DNA of 50,792 nt from positions 1 through 50,792 of the forward strand of contig CAYFIR010000036.1 of NCBI GenBank assembly GCA_964343195.1, written 5' to 3'. The number at the start of each line of letters is the position of its first letter. Position 1 is the first letter of the stretch. The notes beneath the pieces were generated by a model. It had not been told where the DNA came from and did no database searches. It saw only the letters and a program-made list of their open reading frames with translations. A program made the translations under genes and the position numbers. Positions 43,861 to 50,792 of the stretch are shown here, in pieces. Source of the DNA: CAYVAP01 sp964343195 (GTDB lineage: Bacteria > Bacteroidota > Bacteroidia > J057).

Positions 43861-44382
43861 ATGATTCAACGCATACAGACTGTTTTCCTACTTTTCGCTC
43901 TGGTATTCACAGGGCTGACATTTATCGCTCCTGTTTGGTACTTCGAAGCCGATGGCACTGTGGAGCGCATTCAGGGCTTTCAGCATGTCCTGCAAAGTGA
44001 ACCCTCAACCGTTATGGTTGAATCCATCGAAAAGACCCAGCTATTTTTTCAGCATCCGGAAAGCCTAAGAATGATCGTTCACAGTGCTTCTGTTGTACTT
44101 GGCATCATTAGCCTGGTGCTGATTGTCATGACGATCCTGGCCTACAGTGACCGCAAGCGGCAAATGCGGCTCGCTCAGTTTGTCATCATCCTGACGATGA
44201 TTCAGATCCTGGGATTTGTATTCCTCTCGCTTCAGGCTCCCGTTTACCTGAATGCTGGTGCGGTGAACCGAGCAGATTATGGCTTTGCCTTACCTGTTTT
44301 GACCATCATCATGGCCTGGTTGGCTCATAAAAACATCAAAAAAGATGACGATCTGGTCCGCTCCGTAGACAGGATCAGGTAG
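43861..44382 (+). CDS. DUF4293-family membrane protein
   Basis: A 173-residue integral membrane protein beginning MIQRIQTVFLLFALVF, the typical DUF4293 start; the family is largely confined to Bacteroidota and has no known function. Four membrane helices are likely at about 5-27, 77-100, 105-130 and 137-158, with a loop between the first two (about 28-75) expected on the periplasmic side. The C-terminal tail is charged (HKNIKKDDDLVRSVDRIR). It is flanked on both sides by TGATCA-type repeats and converges with the PhoX-like gene. Confidence 0.85.
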   Translation: MIQRIQTVFLLFALVFTGLTFIAPVWYFEADGTVERIQGFQHVLQSEPSTVMVESIEKTQLFFQHPESLRMIVHSASVVLGIISLVLIVMTILAYSDRKRQMRLAQFVIILTMIQILGFVFLSLQAPVYLNAGAVNRADYGFALPVLTIIMAWLAHKNIKKDDDLVRSVDRIR

Positions 44383-44406
44383 CAGTGGTCAGTGCCCTAC
44401 TTCTTA

Positions 44407-44425
44407 TACTGATCAATGTTCCCTG
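44407..44425. repeat. Short TACTGATCA...TTCCCTG repeat copy
   Basis: TACTGATCAATGTTCCCTG, the shortest copy of the family at 13858-13893 and 43816-43845. Here the central GGCC palindrome is missing. Confidence 0.45.
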
Positions 44426-44448
44426 TTCAATGACCAATGAAAAAGAAA

Positions 44449-44480
44449 CAGGCAGCGATTCTTATCGAATCAACTGCCTG
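44449..44480 (-). terminator. Hairpin terminator for the PhoX-like gene
   Basis: CAGGCAGCGATTC and GAATCAACTGCCTG pair imperfectly. On the minus strand the stem is followed by a T-rich TTTCTTTTT tail, as expected for the end of the gene stopping at 44529. Confidence 0.6.
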
Positions 44481-44528
44481 ACCTTGTTAACCTACGTACT
44501 TGCTTTATTGACCAATTCCTGAGTGTGG

Positions 44529-47500
44529 TTAGGGGAGCCAAATAATCTGGCTATGCTGTTCATCGCCCAGTGAAACCCGGAGTAATACTGGCCCACTGGC
44601 CAGATCGCTTACCTTCCATGCCCATTCTGCACTTCCTGTTGGGACCTGCCCTTCATGAAGAGTTGTCAGCTTGCGGCCATCCAGGGTCCAAAGTTCAGCC
44701 TGGAAAGCCTGTCCTTTCCCTCCATCTGTATGCAGATGCAGGCGATCTACCACAGGATTGGGGTATACCTGCATGGTCAGCCCGTCTGCCAACTCGACCA
44801 GATTGGTAGTATTTTTCTTCACCTGGATGTAGGCCTTTTCGATCAGTGTATCGCGTCCACCACGATTGGCAACTACCAGTTGCACGGCATATTCTCCTTC
44901 ATCAGCATAGCTTACTTCTGGATTCATGGACTGGGATTCTCCGGGGAATCCACCTTCAAACTTCCACCAGACAGTATCTGGTTGCGGAGAAGTTGCCAGG
45001 GTAAAGAGGACATTTTCTCCCACGAAAACCTCCTGTCGGTTGGAAATAAAGCCGGCATCAGGAGCCTGCTGCCCCAGATTCTCCTTTCTGGCCAATACCA
45101 GGATCGCATCCTGATCCAGTTGCTTCGGAGCGTAGCTCGCATCGGGTTGAAGTGCCACTCCGGGGTTCCATGCCTGTACAGACAGGAAGGCATACCGCTG
45201 GTCATCACTGAAAGTCAGGTCCTTTATGCGGGTGCCTATCGGAAGACTCGCCACCAATCTGATCTGTGGAGAGAGTCGGGTGTGACCCGCCCCCAGCATC
45301 CACAGCCGTGGCTGGGTTCCTTCCTGGCTGACCCAAAGATTGCCTTGATCATCAAAGGCCATGGCTCCGGGGCCATTTCCCCAGTCAGCCCATTCGGTTC
45401 CGGCATTTGAGGGGAGCAGGTACTGCTGTCCACCTGCAAATACTTCGAAGTCCTGGACCTGACCTGCGGATTCTGTGAAGCGATAGATGCGCCCGGCGGT
45501 TGGCAGGCTGAAATACACCTGACCGTTGCTGGGGTGAATGATCATGCTTTCGATGCTGCCAAAGGTCGTGGCCTTCGGGTCGGTAAAAGTGCTTAGGTTT
45601 TCAAGTTGAGCAGCAGTCAAATCCCCAAGTGGTAACCAGGTAGCGCTACGCCCAATGGGTTCTTCACCTGCCATGGGGTCATTGAGTTGCAGGGCGAATA
45701 GATCCCCTTCGCTCAGATTTCCATACTGATCAGCAACGAATTTGTAAAGAAACCCTGCCTCACTTCCGAAGTAAACGGTTTTCCCGTCGGGACCGAAGGC
45801 CATTGCACGACGGGCCAGGCGCCCCATGGCAAATGATTTACCGCCGGTAATCTGTCCACCCTGTGGATCAACTTCCAGAATCCAGCCCTGGTCCTGCCGT
45901 CCATCGGCGTTGTAGTCTCCGGGAATCATGGCTCCCTCAGCAAAGGCCATGGTTCCCCAGGGGGTCATTTTCCCAGCTGTCAGTGGGCCCGTTTCTCCCC
46001 AATCCAAGAGGTCAAATGAGTGGTTATCACTTGACTGGAGTTCCCAGAGATGGGTGTCTGTATTCAGCCCGAGGCCTAGTTGTCTCAGTGATGCGGGCAC
46101 CTTTTCGTATCCCAGCCAGAGGGTCCCCTGCTGACTGTTGCCCCCGGGCAGGAACAGGCTTGCGTGCTGTCCGCTTGCCATCATGGAGCCATCGGGCAAA
46201 ATCTCGCCAGCCTGAACCAGCATTTGCCAGCGGTGGGAGGAAGCAACCTCAAGTCGGTTGCCGGGTTGGCTGGGCCCCAGGTCAGCGATGCAACTGATAT
46301 GGGCCTCACTACCGCTACAATTTCCTACATCACCAGGCAATTGGGGCACTGGCATGATTTCCAGATCGAAGATCAGGTCCATATCCTGTCGGCGATACTG
46401 GTGCACTTCCACGCCTATTACATTCAGTCCCGGCTGGAAATACCCAGATGAAATTACCTTCGTCGCATACTGTTCTGTTTCGTCATAGAGAGCCCTCGCC
46501 GCCGGAGAATTGGCGGTAAGGGTGCCTACAGGCATATTGGATCGCCAGACTTCTTCTCCATTGATAAAGACCACGGCACCATCATCCCTCCTCAGCCCCA
46601 GGTACAGGCTGTCAGGAAGCTGATTGAGCGAAGTGAGGAACACTTCACGGCGGAAATAGGCCGTCATGGGCTTTTGGGTCGGGTCTGTGCCAAAATCGAG
46701 GGTGGTATTTGGGAGCGACTGGGTCCCGTATCCCAGGGGTGCCTGCCCGTATTGCCAATCAGAAGCATTGTATCCACTGGTGGCCCAGGATTCTCCATCG
46801 AGGTTGACCAGGGAGTCACGGTAGCCCCATTCTGCCTGACCAAAGAGGGGCAGGGTCGCAGGGGCCAGTGGGCTCCGGGTAGGATACATTTCCATGTCAA
46901 AGGCCAGGTCATCGCTATTCAGCGAAGCCTGATGCACTTCCACTGCCAACAGGTTTTGGCCATCCTCGAGATCTACTGGCAGGCGAAACTCATGGTAGAG
47001 CTCTTCCTGGTAGCCATTCATGGCCTGAGTTGCCAGTGTCTGTGAGGTTATGGGTCCTGCGGGCATATTCTCGCGCAGGATTTCATCTCCATTAAGGTAC
47101 ACTACGATTCCGTCATCATATCGTATTCGCAGGAGTAACGAGTCTACCTCAATCGCATTGGATACCTCAAAGTCATGACGGAAGTAATAGGTCGTCGCCT
47201 TCATATTGGGGTCTCCACCAAAATCGAGCGTCGTCGTCTCAAATCCGTTGCCATACCCAAGTCCTCCCTGGTCATTGGCCCAGTTGCTGTCATCAAATCC
47301 CGGTGTAGTCCAGTCTGCCGGGGGTACTGCCCCTCCGTCCAGGTACTTCCATACTGACTGGCGGGACACAGGAAACTCTCCCATGGGGTAGCTTCCGTCC
47401 AGGTACTCGACCACCAGCCTGGGTGCCATTTGTGGATCCCCGTCGTAAGAATCTGCAACACGGGTTCCAGCCCCGGTGATGAAGAAGGCCATGCTCTGCC

Positions 47501-48083
47501 CGCTGTTCCAGTCGGGAAGGTCCACCACCTCCTGAACCAGTTCTGCCAGGTTGGACGTGCGCTGGGCTGGACCCTGCGCTCCCGAACGATCCCACTCAGG
47601 GATGTTGCTCCAGGCAACGCTTGCCCCCAACTTGTTCCGGTTGGTCAGTTCATATGGCCAAATGTCGAACACCGCGGCATCGGCGGTGTTTTCCATGGTG
47701 ATGAACTTCGTACCCGGTGTTCCGGCCGTTTCATCGCAGGTAAACTGGATATAGGCATAGGTGATCCGTGCCCCAACTGGCAGTGCTACATTCTGGAAGC
47801 GCAAGCCCACGGTTTGGGCTCCCGCAGCGCCATCCTCAACCAGTTCCAGATCCGTTTTACCCCGATGAATGGCACCAGGGTTGCTACTGGAGGAGCCTGC
47901 CTCCTCCACATCATCTGTCCCACTTGTGATGGGGACCTCCAAACGGTGCTGTGCAGTCAACGGCAGGGTGCCAATGAAGAGCAGACAGAACCATATGGCA
48001 AGGCTTTTTTCAAACCCGATAGCCACCCGGTCTTGGGCGGATCTCTGGGCTTTTGAGTTAATGTATTTGTTTAAAAAGAACAT
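44529..48083 (-). CDS. Secreted PhoX-like (DUF839) protein with PKD and T9SS domains
   Basis: A 1184-residue exported protein; the signal peptide hydrophobic core lies at about 28-44 (LAIWFCLLFIGTLPLTAQ) after a long basic leader. Residues 45-225 form a DNRLRE-like beta sandwich. Two homologous galactose-binding-like modules follow at about 235-405 and 410-590 (RYDDGIVVYLNGDEI and RRDDGAVVFINGEEV). Residues 600-990 resemble a DUF839/PhoX propeller: TPWGTMAFAEG, EVDPQGGQI, AFGPDGKTVYFGSEAGFLYK. PhoX enzymes have TPWGTW..CEE here, so the catalytic cysteine appears lost, and the usual HEAA site reads RRA. A PKD domain (about 1012-1095) and a T9SS sorting domain (YPNPVVDRLHLH) end the protein. 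A binding rather than phosphatase role is likely. Confidence 0.85.
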   Translation of the reverse strand: MFFLNKYINSKAQRSAQDRVAIGFEKSLAIWFCLLFIGTLPLTAQHRLEVPITSGTDDVEEAGSSSSNPGAIHRGKTDLELVEDGAAGAQTVGLRFQNVALPVGARITYAYIQFTCDETAGTPGTKFITMENTADAAVFDIWPYELTNRNKLGASVAWSNIPEWDRSGAQGPAQRTSNLAELVQEVVDLPDWNSGQSMAFFITGAGTRVADSYDGDPQMAPRLVVEYLDGSYPMGEFPVSRQSVWKYLDGGAVPPADWTTPGFDDSNWANDQGGLGYGNGFETTTLDFGGDPNMKATTYYFRHDFEVSNAIEVDSLLLRIRYDDGIVVYLNGDEILRENMPAGPITSQTLATQAMNGYQEELYHEFRLPVDLEDGQNLLAVEVHQASLNSDDLAFDMEMYPTRSPLAPATLPLFGQAEWGYRDSLVNLDGESWATSGYNASDWQYGQAPLGYGTQSLPNTTLDFGTDPTQKPMTAYFRREVFLTSLNQLPDSLYLGLRRDDGAVVFINGEEVWRSNMPVGTLTANSPAARALYDETEQYATKVISSGYFQPGLNVIGVEVHQYRRQDMDLIFDLEIMPVPQLPGDVGNCSGSEAHISCIADLGPSQPGNRLEVASSHRWQMLVQAGEILPDGSMMASGQHASLFLPGGNSQQGTLWLGYEKVPASLRQLGLGLNTDTHLWELQSSDNHSFDLLDWGETGPLTAGKMTPWGTMAFAEGAMIPGDYNADGRQDQGWILEVDPQGGQITGGKSFAMGRLARRAMAFGPDGKTVYFGSEAGFLYKFVADQYGNLSEGDLFALQLNDPMAGEEPIGRSATWLPLGDLTAAQLENLSTFTDPKATTFGSIESMIIHPSNGQVYFSLPTAGRIYRFTESAGQVQDFEVFAGGQQYLLPSNAGTEWADWGNGPGAMAFDDQGNLWVSQEGTQPRLWMLGAGHTRLSPQIRLVASLPIGTRIKDLTFSDDQRYAFLSVQAWNPGVALQPDASYAPKQLDQDAILVLARKENLGQQAPDAGFISNRQEVFVGENVLFTLATSPQPDTVWWKFEGGFPGESQSMNPEVSYADEGEYAVQLVVANRGGRDTLIEKAYIQVKKNTTNLVELADGLTMQVYPNPVVDRLHLHTDGGKGQAFQAELWTLDGRKLTTLHEGQVPTGSAEWAWKVSDLASGPVLLRVSLGDEQHSQIIWLP

Positions 48084-48610
48084 GTTTTGTCTGTATGTGC
48101 CTTATTATCAGATAAATACCATTTTCCCACACCCCTTCCAAATGAGCCAGAATCCCCCTGTCTACCGATAATCACCGGTAGGTACTCAGTCAGAAAAGGC
48201 AAGGATTTGAACTGCGGCAGGAATGAAAATGGGAGAATCAGACCTACCATAATTCCCCATAAATCCGGCAAGCATCATGCCACGGGCACCACAACAGGCG
48301 GAATAGTCCCACCCCCGGAAACATATAATCCTTCGGTAACTTCAGTCATTCGTGCTTTATTGGTCAGATAAATCAGGTCAGTGGGCAGATTGATCGGATG
48401 AACGGTCAGGGGCCGACAGCTTCTCCCATTTTACCGCTCAAAAAACTGCATGAATAGCAAAGCTATATTTGGGAAGTTTTCACTTTTCAAAATGATTCCC
48501 CTGGTAAAAGGTTGGTCCTGCGAGTCAAAAGTGCACATATGAAAAAATGTTGGATTATTTTCCAACCATTTGAATTTTGGTTAGTTTTTATGTGAAAAGA
48601 CCGAATATCA
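48084..48610. other. 527-bp divergent intergenic region
   Basis: The gap separates the divergent PhoX-like and RDD genes. I see a small perfect stem CTACCG/CGGTAG (48162-48181), a TATATTTG box (48464-48471) matching the Bacteroidota -7 consensus without a good -33 box, and an imperfect AATGTTGGA/TCCAACCATT stem (48546-48570) before the RDD start. No convincing ORF or known RNA is visible. Confidence 0.4.
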
Positions 48611-49024
48611 ATGGATAATCAGCAATCCCATACAACTGAACATACTTCCACCCAGCAAATTGCCACTAAAGGGCAGCGAATCGTTGCTTTTGCCATCGAC
48701 GCTCTGATAGTTTCTGCAATCAGCTGGATATTTGGAGGCCTCTCAGGCTTCATCATCTTTGCAGTTTACATGCTGACACGTGATGCATGGCCTTTCCTTA
48801 ACGGCGTGAGCGTCGGTAAAAAACTGATGAAAATCCGCGCAGTTGATGCAGATGGTAATCCCCTTATCAACAACTGGGAGCTTTCTGCCAAGCGAAACAT
48901 CCTGCTCCTTGGATGGGGCCTTGGCGCTCTGATTGAGGGGGTAATGCTTATCATCAACGATGAAGATCAGCGACTGGGCGATCAATGGTTCCAAACCAGG
49001 GTCATCCAGGACGAAACGCTGTAA
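48611..49024 (+). CDS. RDD-family membrane protein
   Basis: A 137-residue RDD protein. After a polar threonine- and histidine-rich N-terminus (1-18), GQRIVAFAIDALIVSAISWI holds the Arg and Asp of the first membrane helix. GVSVGKKLMKIRAVDADGNP is the characteristic loop after helix 2, and LGWGLGALIEGVMLIIN forms the last helix before DEDQRLGDQWFQTRVI, where the second Asp pair of the family lies. Some RDD proteins act as Na+/H+ antiporters; for this one the role is unknown. Confidence 0.9.
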   Translation: MDNQQSHTTEHTSTQQIATKGQRIVAFAIDALIVSAISWIFGGLSGFIIFAVYMLTRDAWPFLNGVSVGKKLMKIRAVDADGNPLINNWELSAKRNILLLGWGLGALIEGVMLIINDEDQRLGDQWFQTRVIQDETL

Positions 49025-49045
49025 TTACAGCCATGATATCAAATG

Positions 49046-49090
49046 AATGCGTGGAGCCCAGTTCATCATGGGTTCCACGCATTATTTTTG
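49046..49090 (+). terminator. Rho-independent terminator after the RDD gene
   Basis: AATGCGTGGAGCCCA (49046-49060) pairs with TGGGTTCCACGCATT (49069-49083) with one wobble, followed by ATTTTTG. Confidence 0.85.
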
Positions 49091-49250
49091 ATGCCTAACG
49101 AATGCTATTGCCCAGGCCTACATCAGGCTTTCTCTACCTACCTTCGAAGGGTGCCACTTAGAGTTTTCTTGCCGGGGATGCGTATTGTTTACAAAATCCT
49201 CCCTAAATTCGGCGCTTCTAAACAAATTTTTCATTCGTTTCCAAGCAGTA

Positions 49251-50510
49251 ATGAAAGTAATGAAATTCGGAGGGGCCTCGGTGAAGCATGCGGCGGCCGT
49301 CCAAAACGTAACCAACATCATCCAGCAATACCTGGATCATCCCTGCATGGTAGTTATTTCTGCCATGGACAAGACCACCAATCACCTTGAAAATCTGGCA
49401 TATCTTGCCCGCGACGGTAAAGAGAAACAGGCTTGGGAACAATTTGATAAAATCCAGGAATTCCACTTTGGCCAGATTGAGGAACTATTTGAGGGAGAAA
49501 ACCTTGAGGCGGTTCAGTCACATGTGGAACCATTTTTCAAGGAAATGCAGCGCATCGTACGAGGCATTCTGTTGTTGGAAGAATTCCCTCCACGTACCTA
49601 TGACCGGATTGTCTGCTACGGAGAATTACTTTCTACCACGATTGTAGCAGCTTACCTGCGAAGCCAGGGGGTAGACGCTCAATGGATTGACGCGCGCCGC
49701 GTCATCAAGACCGACGCGAGTTATCAGCAGGGGGAAGTCATCTGGAGCCTGACAGAGCAGAATATCAGGGAAAAAGTGACCCCACTGATGCAGGCTGGCA
49801 GAGTCCTGATTTCGCAGGGATTCATCGGATCTACCATCGATGATAATACCACCACCCTTGGACGCGAAGGATCTGACTATTCAGGTTCCATCTTTGCCAC
49901 CGGCCTCGGGGCCGATAGCCTGACCGTCTGGAAGGATGTGCCAGGTATCCTGAATGCAGACCCTCGCTTGCGTGAGGATACCATCAAGATTGATCACCTG
50001 TCGTACGAAGAGGCAGTGGAGATGACCTTCTATGGGGCATCGGTCATTCACCCCAAGACCATCAAGCCCATTTTCAACAAGGGGATTCCCCTGAATGTCA
50101 AGAGCTTTATAGACATAGATGCTCCCGGAACGGTAATCTCTGAGAAGACCAATGCCCAGCCGATTACCAGCTACATCATCAAGAAAGAGCAGCGGTTTTT
50201 CCAGATAAAACCCAAGGACTTTTCCTTCATGGAGGAGCGCCTGATGCAGCGCATCTTTGACCACATCTACAAATCCGGGGTCAAGGTAAACCTCGTACAG
50301 AACTCAGCGATCTCCCTCATGATTTGCGTTGACGATAATGCTTCTTCCGTCAGCGAGTTTCAGTCCCTGCTCCTGGACCGATTTGAAGTAAGCTCTCAAA
50401 GTGGGCTGAAGCTTTATACCGTCCTCAACTTCCAGGTCAAAGACCTGAAGGATGCCTCTGATGCGCTGATGGTACAGCAGCATGAGAATAAGCTGTATAT
50501 GGTCAAGTAG
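49251..50510 (+). CDS. lysC: Aspartate kinase, monofunctional
   Basis: Aspartate kinase phosphorylates aspartate at the head of the lysine, threonine, methionine and diaminopimelate pathway. The 419-residue enzyme starts at ATG 49251 (MKVMKFGGASV); the frame from 49185 adds 22 unlikely residues. KFGGASV is the kinase signature, YGELLSTTIVAAYL and GREGSDYSGSIFATGL form the active site, and VWKDVPGILNADPR is the conserved block before the regulatory part. The last 140 residues contain two ACT domains (FSFMEERLMQRIFDHIYKSG and later), the usual site of lysine or threonine feedback. No homoserine dehydrogenase is fused. Confidence 0.95.
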   Translation: MKVMKFGGASVKHAAAVQNVTNIIQQYLDHPCMVVISAMDKTTNHLENLAYLARDGKEKQAWEQFDKIQEFHFGQIEELFEGENLEAVQSHVEPFFKEMQRIVRGILLLEEFPPRTYDRIVCYGELLSTTIVAAYLRSQGVDAQWIDARRVIKTDASYQQGEVIWSLTEQNIREKVTPLMQAGRVLISQGFIGSTIDDNTTTLGREGSDYSGSIFATGLGADSLTVWKDVPGILNADPRLREDTIKIDHLSYEEAVEMTFYGASVIHPKTIKPIFNKGIPLNVKSFIDIDAPGTVISEKTNAQPITSYIIKKEQRFFQIKPKDFSFMEERLMQRIFDHIYKSGVKVNLVQNSAISLMICVDDNASSVSEFQSLLLDRFEVSSQSGLKLYTVLNFQVKDLKDASDALMVQQHENKLYMVK

Positions 50511-50666
50511 TAACGCGAGAAAAATAACTTCCCGATTTTACGAAGAGATCTTGTTCGCAGACAAGGAAGAAAAACCGAGTTTGGCGAGCCAAATGAGGCT
50601 TTTTCTGACGCAGTATGCGGGCAAGAGATCGAGTCAAAAGCGGAACTAATTTTTTGAGCGTTACTA
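50508..50666. repeat. 159-bp near-palindromic foldback element
   Basis: TAGTAACGC (50508-50516, overlapping the aspartate kinase stop codon) pairs perfectly with GCGTTACTA (50658-50666). Pairing continues inward with mismatches through GATCTTGTTCGCA against TGCGGGCAAGAGATC and GAAAAACC against GGCTTTTTC, to a central TTTGG-CGAG-CCAAA hairpin (50580-50593). The transcript would be one long irregular hairpin. It could be a miniature mobile repeat or a structured 3' UTR. Confidence 0.7.
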
Positions 50667-50690
50667 AGTTAGGATGCAGAGGAATAAGGA

Positions 50691-50733
50691 AATGCGGTAT
50701 AGGGTTGAAGCCCTGTACCGCATTCTATTTTTT
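50691..50733 (+). terminator. Rho-independent terminator after aspartate kinase
   Basis: AATGCGGTATAGGG (50691-50704) pairs with CCCTGTACCGCATT (50711-50724) with one T-G wobble, then TATTTTTTT-like sequence. The remaining bases to 50792 show no gene. Confidence 0.85.
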
Positions 50734-50792
50734 GATTTGCTTCCTCTGAAAGTGTTATGTCGCCTCCCCGTTTCACGGGATCGCGGATCAGC

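Overview
The window comes from a Bacteroidota chromosome. Four encoded proteins end in type IX secretion (T9SS) C-terminal sorting domains, a DUF4293 membrane protein typical of that phylum is present, starts lack Shine-Dalgarno sequences, and the best promoter (35182-35212) fits the TTTG / TAnnTTTG consensus. Balanced GC, very long MAM/PKD/T9SS proteins and intergenic DNA rich in short foldback repeats suggest Saprospiria (Lewinella-like). That placement is an inference. I saw no rRNA, tRNA, CRISPR array, IS transposase or prophage.

Layout. 1-6.9 kb: lpxD (minus) opposite a 1798-residue hybrid histidine kinase with about ten PAS domains and two receiver domains. 7.1-9.6 kb: a BlaR1-like/BlaI-like pair divergent from a CBS-HEPN protein. 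9.7-16.1 kb: envelope and metabolic genes, namely an outer-membrane barrel, hldD, a META-like lipoprotein, a CrtI-type FAD oxidoreductase, a ribulose-phosphate-epimerase-like/CBS fusion and DAHP synthase. 16.1-16.5 kb: a possible structured RNA and two terminators. 16.5-22.0 kb: a 1463-residue membrane protein (degenerate vWA-like region, WG repeats, WD40 propeller) followed by a membrane-anchored coiled-coil protein. 22.5-28.1 kb: minus-strand genes for an NTF2-like protein, an RND pump without visible partners, a TRM11-like methyltransferase and a GNAT enzyme. 28.2-35.0 kb: a T9SS protein, a DUF1801-like protein, queA, ispD, a lipoprotein, a PlsC-like acyltransferase and a PhoR-like kinase. 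35.2-42.9 kb: a 2001-residue T9SS protein and a second T9SS gene broken by a frameshift at a G7 tract; their last 168 bp are nearly identical. 43.1-50.5 kb: ruvX, DUF4293, a 1184-residue PhoX-like T9SS protein (minus), an RDD protein and aspartate kinase.

Most genes look chromosomal and stable. The unusual content lies in five places: the vWA/WG/WD40 protein with its coiled-coil neighbour; the CBS-HEPN protein beside BlaI/BlaR1; the epimerase-CBS fusion; the tandem T9SS genes with shared sorting domain and G7 frameshift; and several different foldback elements (14977-15093, 43002-43108, 43562-43734, 50508-50666) plus two dispersed intergenic repeat families. I did not find a textbook defence island. 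The strongest candidates for undescribed biology are the 16.5-22.0 kb pair and the foldback elements.
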